64,000 bases of DNA from Sphingomonas sp. BK580 (lineage in GTDB: Bacteria; Pseudomonadota; Alphaproteobacteria; Sphingomonadales; Sphingomonadaceae), in the NCBI RefSeq assembly GCF_014194975.1, contig NZ_JACIAY010000015.1, forward strand, positions 1-64,000. Reading direction: 5' to 3'. Positions 45,634 through 56,001 of this stretch are shown piece by piece. The position numbers and the translations under genes are program-made. The notes under the pieces were generated by a model. It saw only the letters and a program-made list of their open reading frames with translations, was not told the DNA's origin and did not search any database. Position 1 is the stretch's first letter; every line of letters begins with the position of its first letter.

Positions 45634-46733
45634 CCGCGCTGCTGCCCGAGGGGCTGCGCGACCGCCTGCCGCCCGTCGCCGACGCCGCCGCGGCGCTGGA
45701 GGCGCGCGTGCTCGGCGCGATCCACGCGCACGGCTATGAGCGGGTCGACCCGCCGCTCGCCGAGTTCGCCGAGGGGCTGGGGTCGCGGCTCAAGGCGGGC
45801 GCGCTGCAGGACGCGGTGCGCTTCGTCGACCCGGTGTCGCAGCGGACCCTCGCGATCCGGCCGGACCTCACCGCGCAGGTGGCGCGGATCGCGGCGACGC
45901 GGATGGGCCACCATCCGCGCCCGGTGCGGCTGAGCTACGCGGGCGCGGTGCTCAAGCTGCGCGCCAGCCAGCTCGCCCCCGCGCGCGAGACGCGGCAGAT
46001 CGGCGCCGAGCTGTTCGGGCTCGACACCGTCGCGGCGGCGCAGGAGGTGGTGACCGTCGCGATCGAGGCCGTGGTGGCCGCGGGCGTCGCGCGCCCCTCG
46101 ATCGACTTCACCTTGCCGGATCTGGTCGACACGCTCGCGGCGGGTGCGCTGCCGGTCGCGCCCGAGAAGCTCGACGCGCTGCGCCAGCGGCTCGACGCCA
46201 AAGACGCGGGCGCGGTCGCCGAGCTGGCGCCCGGTTACCTGCCGCTGGTCGCCGCGGCGGGGCCGTTCGATCAGGCGCTGGCACGGCTGCGCGCATTCGA
46301 CCGCGACGGCGCGCTGGGATCGAGGCTCGACGCGCTCGCCGCGATCGCGCGCGCGGTGGACGGGCGCGCGGTGCTGACGCTCGACCCGACCGAGCGCCAC
46401 GGCTTCGAATATCAGAGCTGGCTCGGCTTCTCCCTGTTCGCGGGCACGTCGCCGGCGGAGGTCGGCCGCGGCGGCACCTATACCGTCGTGCATGAGGGCG
46501 GCGCGGAGGAAGCAGCGACCGGTTTCTCCCTGTTCGCCGACCGGTTGATCGGCGACCAGCCCGCAGGCGAGCGCCGCCGGCTGTTCCTGCCGTACGGTAC
46601 GGCATCGGCGGACGGCGCGGCGATGCGCGCGCAGGGTTGGGTCACTGTCGCGGCGCTCGAGCCGGGCGACACACCCGAGGCGCAGGTCTGTACCCACCTC
46701 TACGCCGAGGGTGAGGCCCGGCCGCTCGACTAG
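45630..46733 (+). CDS. hisZ: ATP phosphoribosyltransferase regulatory subunit HisZ
   Basis: A protein of 367 aa resembling the catalytic domain of histidyl-tRNA synthetase but without the anticodon domain. It shows LPEGLRDRLPP at the start, VDPVSQRTLAIRPDLTAQVARI (motif 2-like), and RGGTYTVVHEG near the end. In organisms with short HisG, HisZ forms the hetero-octameric enzyme for the first step of histidine synthesis. GTG 45630 has GGGAG about 9 nt upstream. hisG is not in the window. Confidence 0.9.
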   Translation: MTALLPEGLRDRLPPVADAAAALEARVLGAIHAHGYERVDPPLAEFAEGLGSRLKAGALQDAVRFVDPVSQRTLAIRPDLTAQVARIAATRMGHHPRPVRLSYAGAVLKLRASQLAPARETRQIGAELFGLDTVAAAQEVVTVAIEAVVAAGVARPSIDFTLPDLVDTLAAGALPVAPEKLDALRQRLDAKDAGAVAELAPGYLPLVAAAGPFDQALARLRAFDRDGALGSRLDALAAIARAVDGRAVLTLDPTERHGFEYQSWLGFSLFAGTSPAEVGRGGTYTVVHEGGAEEAATGFSLFADRLIGDQPAGERRRLFLPYGTASADGAAMRAQGWVTVAALEPGDTPEAQVCTHLYAEGEARPLD

Positions 46734-46760
46734 AGCGTGATCCACCTGGCTGCGGTCACC

Positions 46761-46840
46761 GCGCTCCTGCGGACGCAGGAGCCCAGAGCGGCGGGCGGCG
46801 GCGTTGGTGGCTCTCGGCTCCAGCGTGCGCCGGAGCACGC
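46761..46840. repeat. Palindromic intergenic repeat, family B copy 1
   Basis: A perfect stem, CTCCTGCG/CGCAGGAG (46764-46781), is followed by GCCCAGAG and a second, weaker inverted repeat around GCTCC/GGAGC to 46840. It lies between convergent hisZ and the M28 peptidase gene and matches the copy between atpA and atpG. Confidence 0.6.
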
Positions 46841-46890
46841 TTCGGAGTCGATGGATCGGGATCTGAGCGCGCCGGCCCCGCGACGGCGCC

Positions 46891-48549
46891 TCACTGCGCC
46901 GCCATCGGGCCCTTGAACAACAGGCCGAAATAATCGCCCTTGTTCCAGCGCGGCCGGTCGGCAGCGTCCGCGATCTCGCGCGCGATGCGGTAGTTGGCAT
47001 CGACGAAGCGGACACCCTGGTCCCACAGGATCGGCTGGGACAGATCGTCGCACGGCTTGTGGTAGCAATTGCCCATGAAGTCGGCGACCGCGGCCTTGCC
47101 CGGCCCCTTCTGTCCCGGCCACAGGAAGACCGAGGGCACGCCCTTCTGCACGAAGCGGAAATGGTCCGAGCGGACGAAGATCGCCTCCTCCGGCATCGGA
47201 TCGGGCGAGAGCCCGACGCCGATCGCGCCGACCGCGCGCGCGATGATCGGCCCGAGCGACGACCGGTCGCCGCCGAACGCCACCATGTCCTCGAACCTGT
47301 AGGTGAGGATCGGCATGTCGAGGTTCACGTCGGCGACGATGTCGGTGATCGGCACGGTCGGGTGGTTGGTAAAATAGTCGCTGCCGACCAGCCCCTTTTC
47401 CTCGGCGGTGACGGCGAGGAACAGCACCGACCGCTTCGGCGGCGGCGCCTGCTTGAAGCGGTTGGCCGCCTCGATCAGGCTGGCGATGCCGACCGCGTCG
47501 TCGAGTGCGCCGTTGTAGATCGTGTCGCCCTTTACCGCCTTGCCGACGCCGACGTGATCGAGGTGGGCGGAGAGCACCACCGTCTCGCGCCCGACGCTCG
47601 GGTCGGTGCCGGGGATCATGCCGATGACGTTGCTGCTGGGCAGCGCGCGGAAGCCGGTCGCGCTCTGCACGGTGAGCGTGCCGGCGGCCGTGACCGGGCG
47701 GGTGCGCAGCACCTTCTTCTTCGCGGCCCGCGCCATCGTCGCCCAGTCGCGCCCGAAGAGCTTGGCCGCGCCCGCGGTGGAGAGCGTGCCGAGCAGCGGG
47801 ACCGAGGGCGTCGCGGTGCTGCCGGCACCGTCGGGCAGCGCCCAGGTCACCTTCTCCGAATCATAGCCCTTCTTGACCGTGTCGAACCCTGGCGCGCCGC
47901 GCCCCGGCGAGCGCAGATCGGCGATCGCGACCGCTCCGACGGCGCCGTGCGCCGCGGCGGCGGCGAGCCGCGCGGGCGCGCCGCTCAGCGTCGCCGCGAC
48001 CTCGCTCGGCAGCCCCGCCGGCACCCCGCCAACGTAAGCGACGATCTTGCCGCGCACGTCGGCGCCGGCATAATCGTCGATGCCATAGGCGCTCGCTGAC
48101 AGGCCGTAGCCGACATAGACCACGGGTGCGGACACGCGCGTCGTCTTGGCGGCGGGGTTGGCGGCGGGCACGTAATCGGTGCCGAACGTGAACGCGTGCG
48201 GCGCGCCAACCGCCGGCGCCCAGCTGAACGCGCCCTGGTCCGCGATCTTGTAGGCGGTCAGCGGCACCTTCTGGAGATAGCCGCCCTCGTCTCCCATCGG
48301 CCTGAGACCGGCGGCGTAGAACTGCGACGCGACGTATTGCGCGGCGATGTCATACTCGCCGCTGCCCGCCTCGCGCCCGCGCATCGCGTCCGCGGCGAGG
48401 AACATCACGTGCGCCTTCATCGCTGCCTGATCGGCGGGCAGCGGGGCGGTGAGCGCGGCATTGCGCGCGGCCGGCGTCGGGGCGGGGGCCTGGGCGGTGG
48501 CGACGGTGGCGCAGGCGAGCAGCAGCGGGGTGACGATACGACGGTACAT
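46891..48549 (-). CDS. M28 family zinc metallopeptidase, exported
   Basis: A protein of 552 aa with a Sec signal peptide (cleavage near TVATAQA). A PA domain insert precedes the catalytic region (SAPVVYVGYGLSA to about residue 300). The dizinc site is visible as SAHLDHVG (His), NGALDDAVG (bridging Asp), TAEEKGL (Glu base and ligand), VNLDMP (Asp) and NCYHKPCDD (His). Members are aminopeptidases that act on peptides in the periplasm or outside. It is monocistronic, convergent with hisZ and divergent from pepN; no specificity can be read. Confidence 0.91.
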   Translation of the reverse strand: MYRRIVTPLLLACATVATAQAPAPTPAARNAALTAPLPADQAAMKAHVMFLAADAMRGREAGSGEYDIAAQYVASQFYAAGLRPMGDEGGYLQKVPLTAYKIADQGAFSWAPAVGAPHAFTFGTDYVPAANPAAKTTRVSAPVVYVGYGLSASAYGIDDYAGADVRGKIVAYVGGVPAGLPSEVAATLSGAPARLAAAAAHGAVGAVAIADLRSPGRGAPGFDTVKKGYDSEKVTWALPDGAGSTATPSVPLLGTLSTAGAAKLFGRDWATMARAAKKKVLRTRPVTAAGTLTVQSATGFRALPSSNVIGMIPGTDPSVGRETVVLSAHLDHVGVGKAVKGDTIYNGALDDAVGIASLIEAANRFKQAPPPKRSVLFLAVTAEEKGLVGSDYFTNHPTVPITDIVADVNLDMPILTYRFEDMVAFGGDRSSLGPIIARAVGAIGVGLSPDPMPEEAIFVRSDHFRFVQKGVPSVFLWPGQKGPGKAAVADFMGNCYHKPCDDLSQPILWDQGVRFVDANYRIAREIADAADRPRWNKGDYFGLLFKGPMAAQ

Positions 48550-48662
48550 CGGCGACCTTCGGCAATTGGAAGAAATCGCCGTAGCTTAGCTTTTCACGTC
48601 GCGCACCTGTCGAATGGCTCGGTGCGGCGGGACATAGGCCGCTTTCCCATGGAACCGGGACG

Positions 48663-51281
48663 ATGCCTGATTATAGTCAGAGCATGGACGTACGCCTCAC
48701 CGCCGCCGCACCGCTCGTCACCTATCGTCGCGACTATCAGGCGCCCGCCTGGCTCGTCCCCGAGGTCGCGCTCGATTTCGCGCTGGACCCGACGCTCACG
48801 CGCGTCCGCGCGCGGCTGAGCGTCGTGCGCAACGGCGCGCACGACCTGCCGCTGCGGCTCGATGGGGCGGGGCAGGTGCCGCTCGCCGTGACGGTCGACG
48901 GCGCACCGGCCGAGGGCTGGACGATCGAGGGCGAGCAACTCGTGGTGCCACTCGTCGGTCAGGGCCATGTGATCGAGACGGAGGTCGAGATCGCGCCCGA
49001 TCGCAACACCCAGCTGATGGGGCTGTACGCCTCGGGCGGGATCCTCTGCACGCAGTGCGAGGCCGAGGGCTTTCGCCGCATCACGTATTTCCCCGACCGG
49101 CCCGACGTGCTCGCCACCTATCGCGTGCGGATGAGCGCCGACCGTCGGCGCTTCCCGGTGCTGCTCGCCAACGGCGACCCCGTCGCGCAGGGCGAGGGCG
49201 CCGATGGAACGCACTGGGCCGAGTGGCACGATCCCTATCCCAAGCCCTCCTATCTCTTCGCGCTGGTGGCGGGCGACCTGGCGGTGAACCGCGACACCTT
49301 CACCACGCGCTCGGGGCGCGAGGTGGCGCTCGGCATCTGGGTCCGCGCCGCCGATCTGCCCAAGACCGCTCACGCGCTCGATGCGCTCAAGCTCTCGATG
49401 GCGTGGGACGAGCGAGTCTACGGCCGCGAGTATGACCTGGACGTGTTCAACATCGTCGCGGTCGACGACTTCAACTTCGGTGCGATGGAGAACAAGGGGC
49501 TGAACATCTTCAACAGCCGCTACATCCTCGCCGATCCCGACACCGCGACCGACTATGACTACGACGCCATCGCCGCGGTGGTGGCGCACGAGTACTTTCA
49601 CAACTGGTCGGGCAATCGAGTCACCTGCCGCGACTGGTTCCAGCTGAGCCTCAAGGAAGGCTTCACCGTCTACCGCGACCAGTCGTTCAGCGCCGACCAG
49701 GGCTCGGCCGCGGTCAAGCGGATCGAGGACGTCCGCGGGCTGCGCGCGGCGCAGTTCCCCGAGGACGCCGGCCCGCTCGCGCACCCCGTACGTCCGGAGA
49801 GCTATATCGAGATCAGCAACTTCTATACCGCGACGATCTACAACAAGGGCGCCGAGCTGATCCGCATGATGGCGACGATGCTGGGCGACGCCGCGTTCCG
49901 CGCCGGCGCCGACCTGTACTTCGACCGCCACGACGGGACGGCCGCGACCTGCGAGAACTTCGTCCGCTGCATGGAGGAGGCGAGCGGCGCCGATCTGACG
50001 CAGTTCCGCCTGTGGTACAGCCAGGCGGGCACGCCGCGCGTCTCCGCCTCCGTCGAGCACGAGCCGGGCAGCGGCCGCGCGCTGCTCCACCTCGCGCAGA
50101 GGGTGCCGGACACGCCGGGGCAGAGCGGCAAGGCGCCGCAGGTACTGCCGCTGCGGGTGCGGCTGTTCGGCAGCGCCACCGGCCAGCCGCTCGGCGCGGA
50201 GCAGCTGGTGGTTGTGCGCGACGCCGCCGAGAGCATCGCCGTCGAGGGCGTGACAGAACGGCCCATCGTGTCGCTCAACCGCGGCTTCTCCGCGCCGGTG
50301 ATCATCGAGAGCGACCGCACCGCGGCCGACCTCGCCTTTCTCGCGCGCCACGACGACGATCCCTTCGCGCGCTACGAAGCGATGCAGCAGCTGATGCTCG
50401 ACACGCTGGTGGCGGCGACGGTCGAGGGCGAGGCCGACCATCGCGCCGTCGTCGCGGCGGTGGCGGACACGCTCGACGACGCCGAGCTCGACCGCGCCTT
50501 CGTCGCCGAGGCGGTGCTGCTGCCGTCGGAGAATTTCATCGGCGACCAACTCGCCACGGTCGACCCGGACGCCGTCTTCGCCGCGCGCGAGGCGCTGCGG
50601 CGCGACCTCGCGCGCTCGCTCGACGAGCGCTGGCGCGCCGCCTGCGACCCCGCCGACCGCTCGCCCTACGCTTACACGCCCGCGGGCAAGGGCGTGCGGC
50701 GCCTGCGGAACGTTGCGCTCCACTACCTCCAGGCGGGTGGCGCCACGGACGCGCCGGCGCTGGCCTGGGCGCAGTTCGAGGCGGCGGACAATATGACCGA
50801 CCGCCAGGGCGCGCTCACCGCGCTGGCGAGCGGCCGCTCGCACGAGCGCGACGCGGCGCTGGCGGCGTTCTACGCGCGCTACGCCGATAACCCCCTGGTG
50901 CTCGACAAATGGTTCCAGACGCAGGCGCTGGCGTCGCGCGACGACACGCCGGCGCTGGTCGCCGAGCTGGCGCGCCACCCCGATTTCTCGCTCGCCAACC
51001 CGAACCGCGCGCGCGCGCTGATCGGTGCCTTCGCGGTCAACCAGCGCGCCTTCCACGTCGCCGGGGGAGCAGGCTATCGCTGGCTGGCGAACCAGCTGCT
51101 CGCGCTCGACCCGCTCAACCCGCAGACGTCGGCGCGGCTGCTGCCCCCGCTCGGCCGCTGGCGCCGCTTCGACCCGGCGCGCGCGGCGCTGATGCGCGCC
51201 GAGCTGGAACGGATCGTCGCGACGCCGGGGATCAGCAAGGACCTGTTCGAGCAGGCGTCGAAGAGCCTGGAGGGTCAGTGA
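48663..51281 (+). CDS. pepN: Aminopeptidase N
   Basis: A cytoplasmic M1-family zinc aminopeptidase of 872 aa. Motifs are the substrate-binding GAMENKG (near residue 275), the zinc site HEYFHN plus the downstream Glu in LKEGFTVYRDQ, and a catalytic Tyr in the IYNKGAEL region. The C-terminal helical domain has the E. coli PepN-type end. The enzyme finishes degradation of cytosolic peptides. ATG 48663 is used; ATG 48684 is an alternative. It diverges from the M28 peptidase gene. Confidence 0.95.
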   Translation: MPDYSQSMDVRLTAAAPLVTYRRDYQAPAWLVPEVALDFALDPTLTRVRARLSVVRNGAHDLPLRLDGAGQVPLAVTVDGAPAEGWTIEGEQLVVPLVGQGHVIETEVEIAPDRNTQLMGLYASGGILCTQCEAEGFRRITYFPDRPDVLATYRVRMSADRRRFPVLLANGDPVAQGEGADGTHWAEWHDPYPKPSYLFALVAGDLAVNRDTFTTRSGREVALGIWVRAADLPKTAHALDALKLSMAWDERVYGREYDLDVFNIVAVDDFNFGAMENKGLNIFNSRYILADPDTATDYDYDAIAAVVAHEYFHNWSGNRVTCRDWFQLSLKEGFTVYRDQSFSADQGSAAVKRIEDVRGLRAAQFPEDAGPLAHPVRPESYIEISNFYTATIYNKGAELIRMMATMLGDAAFRAGADLYFDRHDGTAATCENFVRCMEEASGADLTQFRLWYSQAGTPRVSASVEHEPGSGRALLHLAQRVPDTPGQSGKAPQVLPLRVRLFGSATGQPLGAEQLVVVRDAAESIAVEGVTERPIVSLNRGFSAPVIIESDRTAADLAFLARHDDDPFARYEAMQQLMLDTLVAATVEGEADHRAVVAAVADTLDDAELDRAFVAEAVLLPSENFIGDQLATVDPDAVFAAREALRRDLARSLDERWRAACDPADRSPYAYTPAGKGVRRLRNVALHYLQAGGATDAPALAWAQFEAADNMTDRQGALTALASGRSHERDAALAAFYARYADNPLVLDKWFQTQALASRDDTPALVAELARHPDFSLANPNRARALIGAFAVNQRAFHVAGGAGYRWLANQLLALDPLNPQTSARLLPPLGRWRRFDPARAALMRAELERIVATPGISKDLFEQASKSLEGQ

Positions 51282-51562
51282 ATGGGAGGAGACTCGGCGA
51301 GGTCTCCGCTCGGCGGGTGCGTCAGACCTGGCAGCAGGTATCCGTGACGGGCGAGAGGGGTCATGGACCTTCTGATCGATCCCGTCGCCCGTCATACCCG
51401 CGACGGCGCGGATCCAGACGCGCGGAGCTGCGATGAGGTCGCCCCGTCAGCCTATGACGAGCCCCGCCCGCGCGGGGATGCGGCAAGAGGGCCGCGAGGA
51501 GGCACGATCAGCGGAACGGCCGGTGCCGTTCGCGCCACGCGCCGCTCGCCGCCCGCCCCTTC

Positions 51563-54244
51563 TCAGCCCGAGTTGCGCAGCGCCGTCGCGATCGCGTTGA
51601 TCGACAGCAGGATGCCCTGGCGCACGCGCGCGTCGGCCTCGCCCGCGCGGTGGCGCTTCATCAGCTCGATCTGGAGCAGGTTGAGCGGCTCGATATAGGG
51701 CAGCCGGAGCCGGATCGAGGCGTCGAGCGCGGGGTGCTTCTCGAGCAGGTGCGACTGCGCGGTGACGTCGAGCAGCCCGTCGTGGGTCTGCTGCCAGCCG
51801 TCGCGGATGCGCCCGAACACCGTGTCGCGCAGGCCGGCGTCCTCGACCAGCCCGGCATAGCGCTCGGCGATCCCCATGTCCGACTTGGCGAGCACCATCT
51901 CCATGTTGGCCAGTGTCGCGGCGAACAGCGGCCATCCCTGCGCCATCTCGCGCAGCAGCGCGCGGTCCTCGAACGCGGCGATCGCCTGGCCGACGCCGTA
52001 CCAGCCCGGCAGCATCACGCGCGCCTGTGCCCAGCTGAACACCCAGGGGATGGCGCGCAGGTCCTCGATCGCGTCCGACTGTTTGCGGCTGGCGGGGCGG
52101 CTGCCGATCTTGAGCCCGGCGATCTCGGCGATCGGCGTCATCTGGCGGAAGAAGGTGCGGAACCCCTCGGTCTCGTAGACCAGCCCGCGATAGGCGCGGA
52201 AGGCCGCGTCGGAGAGCCGGTCCATCGCCGCGGCGAAGCTGGCATTGTCGCTGTTCGACAGCTGCTCGGGCTCGAGGCTGGCGAGCAGGGTCGCCGAGGC
52301 CATCGCCTCCAGGTTGGTGGAGGCGCTCTCCCGCGTGCCGTACTTGCCCGCGATCACCTCGCCCTGCTCGGTGATGCGGATGCGCCCCTGCACCGTGCCC
52401 GCGGGCTGCGCGCGGATCGCGGCGAAGCTGGAGCCGCCGCCGCGCCCGACCGCGCCACCGCGGCCGTGGAAGAGCTGCATGCCGACGCCCGCGGCGTCGA
52501 ACACCGGCTTCAGCGCGGTCGAGGCGCGCGACAGTTGCCAGGTCGAGGTCAGGTAGCCGCCGTCCTTGTTGCTGTCCGAATAGCCGATCATCACCTCCTG
52601 GTGGCCGCGCGCGCGCGCGATGTCGCGCACCTCGGGGATGGCGAACCACTCGGTCATGATCGCGGGCGCGGCCTCGAGGTCCTCGATCGTCTCGAACAAG
52701 GGCACCGCCATCACCGCGGCACTGGCGGGCGCGTCGTCGGTCGCGGGGCGGTACAGCCCGACCTCCTTGAGCAGCAGGTGCACCTCGAGCAGGTCGGACA
52801 CCGACTTGGTCATCGAGACGATATACTGCCGAATGCACGCCGCACCGTAGGTAGCGTGCGCCTCGGCCGCGGCCTGGACGATCGCCAGCTCGGACGCGGT
52901 CTCGTCCGAATAAGCGGTGAAGCGGCTGGTCAGCGGGCGCGGCGTGGCCAGCTCCTGGCGCAACAGCATCACGCGCGCGTCCTCGTCGAGCGCGGCATAG
53001 TCGGCGCAGACCCCTGCGCCGCGCAGCATCTCGGCGACGACCTTCTCGTGCACCGCGCTGTTCTGCCGCAGGTCGAGCGTGGCGAGGTGGAAGCCGAACA
53101 CCTCCACCGCGCGGATCAGCCGCCCGATCGCGCCGCCCGAGCCGAGCAGTCCCGCCCCCTCGGCCGAGAGCGGGCGTGCGATCGTCTTGAGGTCGGCGCG
53201 CAGCGCGGCGGGGTCGGGGTAGGGTTCGCCGCGCAGCGTGCCGGGGCGCGGCGCCGGCTCGCCGGTCAGCTTGCGGTAGGTCGCCGCGGTCCGCGCGTAG
53301 ATGCCGCTGATCGCGCGGCGGTAGGGCTCGTCGCTGCGCGTCTCCGAGGTGTCGCCGCTGGCCTCGGCCAGCGCGAGGACGCCCTCGTCGACCGTGCCGT
53401 GATCGGAGGAGATCGACAGCTCGGCGCCCATCGCGTGGAGCTGGTCGAGATAATAGCCCAGCACCGCGCGCGACGCCCGCGCGAGCGCGGCGCGCAGGCT
53501 GTCCGCGGTGACGAAGGGATTGCCGTCGCGATCGCCGCCGATCCAGCTGCCCGGGCGCAGGAAGGCGGGCACGCGCGCGCCGAGCGCGCGGTCCCAGCGC
53601 TGGTAGAGTGCGGGGATCACGGGCAGGAACACGTCGCGCAGATAGCTGAGCGCGGTCTCCACCTCGTCGGTGACGTACAGTCGCTCGCGCCGCAGCACGC
53701 GCGTCTGCCACAGCAGCGCGACCTGGCGCACGATCGCCTCGTCGACCTGGTCGCCCTCGGGCGTGGTGTCGATCCCGCGGTCGCGCAGCGCCATCAGCTG
53801 CGCGATGCGATTGCGATGGTCGATCATGCTCTTGCGCCGCACCTCGGTGGGGTGCGCGGTGAGCACCGGCGCGATCAGCGCGCGATCGAGCAGGGCGAGC
53901 ACCTCGTCGCGGTCGACGCCGGCGTCGGCGAGGCGCTGGAGCGCGGCGGCGACGTCCGCGCCCTCCTCGGCGGCGATCCCCTGGCGGTCCTCGGCGAGAT
54001 TGGCGAGCATCGAGAACAGCATGAAGCCGCGCACGAAATCGAGCGTCTCGTCGAGGTCGAGCGCGCCCAGCCCGACGTCGGGCGAGCCCTGGCCGTTGCC
54101 GCGGTGGCGCTCGACCGAGGCGGAGCGGATCGCCTCGGTGCGCTCGTAGAGCGTCTCGCCCCCATAAGCGCGGATGACGTCGCCCAGCACGCGGCCGAGA
54201 TAGCGGACGTCGGGATTGTTGGTGATCGGGGGGAGTGTGGCCAT
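51563..54244 (-). CDS. ppc: Phosphoenolpyruvate carboxylase
   Basis: An anaplerotic enzyme of 893 aa converting PEP and bicarbonate to oxaloacetate. The catalytic His lies in LTAHPTEVRRKS, the Lys region in GYSDSNKDGGY, the glycine-rich loop is FHGRGGAVGRGGG, and the C-terminus ends ATALRNSG, close to the conserved end needed for activity. The region before the N-terminus holds a family A repeat. It is convergent with pepN, with a 281-bp gap in which I see only half of a family A-like motif (about 51389-51420) and no gene. Confidence 0.96.
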   Translation of the reverse strand: MATLPPITNNPDVRYLGRVLGDVIRAYGGETLYERTEAIRSASVERHRGNGQGSPDVGLGALDLDETLDFVRGFMLFSMLANLAEDRQGIAAEEGADVAAALQRLADAGVDRDEVLALLDRALIAPVLTAHPTEVRRKSMIDHRNRIAQLMALRDRGIDTTPEGDQVDEAIVRQVALLWQTRVLRRERLYVTDEVETALSYLRDVFLPVIPALYQRWDRALGARVPAFLRPGSWIGGDRDGNPFVTADSLRAALARASRAVLGYYLDQLHAMGAELSISSDHGTVDEGVLALAEASGDTSETRSDEPYRRAISGIYARTAATYRKLTGEPAPRPGTLRGEPYPDPAALRADLKTIARPLSAEGAGLLGSGGAIGRLIRAVEVFGFHLATLDLRQNSAVHEKVVAEMLRGAGVCADYAALDEDARVMLLRQELATPRPLTSRFTAYSDETASELAIVQAAAEAHATYGAACIRQYIVSMTKSVSDLLEVHLLLKEVGLYRPATDDAPASAAVMAVPLFETIEDLEAAPAIMTEWFAIPEVRDIARARGHQEVMIGYSDSNKDGGYLTSTWQLSRASTALKPVFDAAGVGMQLFHGRGGAVGRGGGSSFAAIRAQPAGTVQGRIRITEQGEVIAGKYGTRESASTNLEAMASATLLASLEPEQLSNSDNASFAAAMDRLSDAAFRAYRGLVYETEGFRTFFRQMTPIAEIAGLKIGSRPASRKQSDAIEDLRAIPWVFSWAQARVMLPGWYGVGQAIAAFEDRALLREMAQGWPLFAATLANMEMVLAKSDMGIAERYAGLVEDAGLRDTVFGRIRDGWQQTHDGLLDVTAQSHLLEKHPALDASIRLRLPYIEPLNLLQIELMKRHRAGEADARVRQGILLSINAIATALRNSG

Positions 54245-54325
54245 GGCGCGATGCTGCGTCGCGGCAGGCGCGGGGTCAACCGGTTAGGGACGGATTAGGG
54301 GAGGTGGGGAGCGACCACCATGATC

Positions 54326-54437
54326 CTCTTCCTCCGTCATCCCGGACTTGGTCCGGGATCCACCCTTCCACTCGTTCAAAGGTTTTCGCTTCCGCGGCAC
54401 CGTGGATCCCTGACCAAGTCAGGGACGACGGAAGAGA
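54326..54437. repeat. Interspersed palindromic repeat, family A copy 3 (best copy)
   Basis: The outer arms are TCTTCCTCCGTC and GACGGAAGA. The inner palindromes are CCCGGACTTGGTCCGGG and CCCTGACCAAGTCAGGG, each followed or preceded by GGATCC, around a core with CGCTTCCGCGGCACCGTGG. It lies between ppc and cpaF, both on the minus strand. Confidence 0.75.
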
Positions 54438-54474
54438 GAGGAGCGTCAGTGTACCGGTCTGTCTTGCTCCGTGC

Positions 54475-56001
54475 TCACAGACACGCTTCCAGATACGCCT
54501 GATCGAAGCCGAACTGCTTGGCCTTGTCGAACGTGTACGGGCGCAGCCCCATCGAGCGATACTCGCCGATGATCTTGCCGTCGGCGCTCTCGTCGAGATA
54601 TTCGAACTTGAACAGCTCCTGCGTCACGATCACCGGACCCTCCATCCCGATCACCTCGGTGATGTTGGTGACGCGGCGCGAGCCGTCGCGCAGGCGCTTG
54701 ACCTGGATGATCATGTCGACCGAGTCGGCGATCTGGCGGCTGATCGCCTCCTTGGGCACCTTGATGTCCGACATCATCACCATGTTCTCCATGCGCGCCA
54801 GCGCCTCGCGCGGCGAGTTGGAGTGGAGCGTGCACATCGACCCGTCATGGCCGGTGTTCATCGCGGCGAGCATGTCGAAACACTCGCTGCCGCGAATCTC
54901 GCCCAGGATGATGCGGTCGGGGCGCATGCGGAGCGCGTTCTTGACGAGGTCGCGGATCGAGATCTCGCCCTGACCCTCGAGGTTGGCGGGGCGGGTCTCG
55001 AGCGGCAGCCAGTGCGGCTGCTGGAGCCGCAGCTCGGCGGCGTCCTCGATCGTCAGCACGCGCTCGCCCGGGTCGATCATCTTCGACAAGGCATTGAGCA
55101 TCGTGGTCTTGCCCGAGCCGGTGCCGCCCGAGATCACGACGTTGAACCGGCACGCCCCCGCGATCTTGAGCGCGGTCGCCATCTTCTGCGACATGCTGCC
55201 GAAACCCGCCATCATGTCGAGCGTGATCGGCTTGGCGGAGAACTTACGGATCGAGATGGCGGTGCCGCGCAGGCTCAGCGGCGGGACGATCACGTTGACG
55301 CGGCTGCCGTCCTTGAGGCGCGCGTCGGCGAGGGGCGTGGTCTGGTCGACGCGGCGGCCGACCGAGTTGCAGATCCGCTGCGCGATCTGGAACAAATGCT
55401 CCTCGTCGCGAAACTGGATGTTGGCCAGCTCGAGCTTGCCCTTGCGCTCGACGAAGGTCTGGTCGGGACCGTTGACCATGATGTCGCTGATGTCGGCGTC
55501 GGCGAGCAGCTCCTCGAGCGGCCCGAGACCGAGCAGCTCGTCGACCAGCACCTTCTCCAGCGCGAACTGCTCGCGGCGGTTGAGCGTCAGCTTGAGCTCG
55601 GCGAGCACCTCGCCGATGATCGGGCGGAACTCCTCGGCCAGCTCGTCCTTGCCGAGCGTCGCGGCGGCCTCGGGGTCGACGCGCTCGAGCAGGCGCGGCA
55701 GCACCTGCTCCTTGATGCGGTGGATCGAGGCCTCGAAGCCTTCCATCCGGCTCGCGCCGGCGTCGCCGCTGGCGTTCTGCCGGTCGGCGAGACGCTGCAT
55801 CGCGTCGACGGTGCCCTGCGGTACCAGCGCCGGGTCGCCCTCGCCGGGCAGTGCCAGCGCCTCGGCGACGGGGAAGGGCTCGGGCTCGGGGCGCGCGAGC
55901 GGGTTCGCCTGCATCGGCCGCGCCACGCCGAAGCCGCCGCGCGTGCCTGTCGTCCCCATCCCGCCGTTGCGGCGTCCGAACGCGTTCATCGACCCGGTCA
56001 T
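54475..56001 (-). CDS. cpaF: CpaF/TadA-type pilus assembly ATPase
   Basis: A secretion ATPase of the type II/IV family, about 508 aa. A flexible N-terminus precedes an N-terminal domain with PLEELLADADISDIMVNG. Walker A is GGTGSGKTTMLNAL, the Asp box is near TIEDAAELRLQQPHW, Walker B is RIILGEIRG, and the His box is MNTGHDGSMCTLHSN. CpaF powers assembly of Tad/Flp pili. No other cpa gene is adjacent; the tadG-tadE-tadE unit is over 40 kb away. The start is uncertain: ATG 56001 or 55989. Confidence 0.92.
   Translation of the reverse strand: MTGSMNAFGRRNGGMGTTGTRGGFGVARPMQANPLARPEPEPFPVAEALALPGEGDPALVPQGTVDAMQRLADRQNASGDAGASRMEGFEASIHRIKEQVLPRLLERVDPEAAATLGKDELAEEFRPIIGEVLAELKLTLNRREQFALEKVLVDELLGLGPLEELLADADISDIMVNGPDQTFVERKGKLELANIQFRDEEHLFQIAQRICNSVGRRVDQTTPLADARLKDGSRVNVIVPPLSLRGTAISIRKFSAKPITLDMMAGFGSMSQKMATALKIAGACRFNVVISGGTGSGKTTMLNALSKMIDPGERVLTIEDAAELRLQQPHWLPLETRPANLEGQGEISIRDLVKNALRMRPDRIILGEIRGSECFDMLAAMNTGHDGSMCTLHSNSPREALARMENMVMMSDIKVPKEAISRQIADSVDMIIQVKRLRDGSRRVTNITEVIGMEGPVIVTQELFKFEYLDESADGKIIGEYRSMGLRPYTFDKAKQFGFDQAYLEACL

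Noticed and set aside
48594..51395. 933-codon minus-strand frame opposite pepN
   Set aside because: PepN motifs GAMEN and HEYFHN are on the plus strand; the antisense product has no recognisable domain.
51650..54298. 882-codon plus-strand frame opposite ppc
   Set aside because: PEP carboxylase motifs are complete on the minus strand; the plus-strand frame is a shadow.
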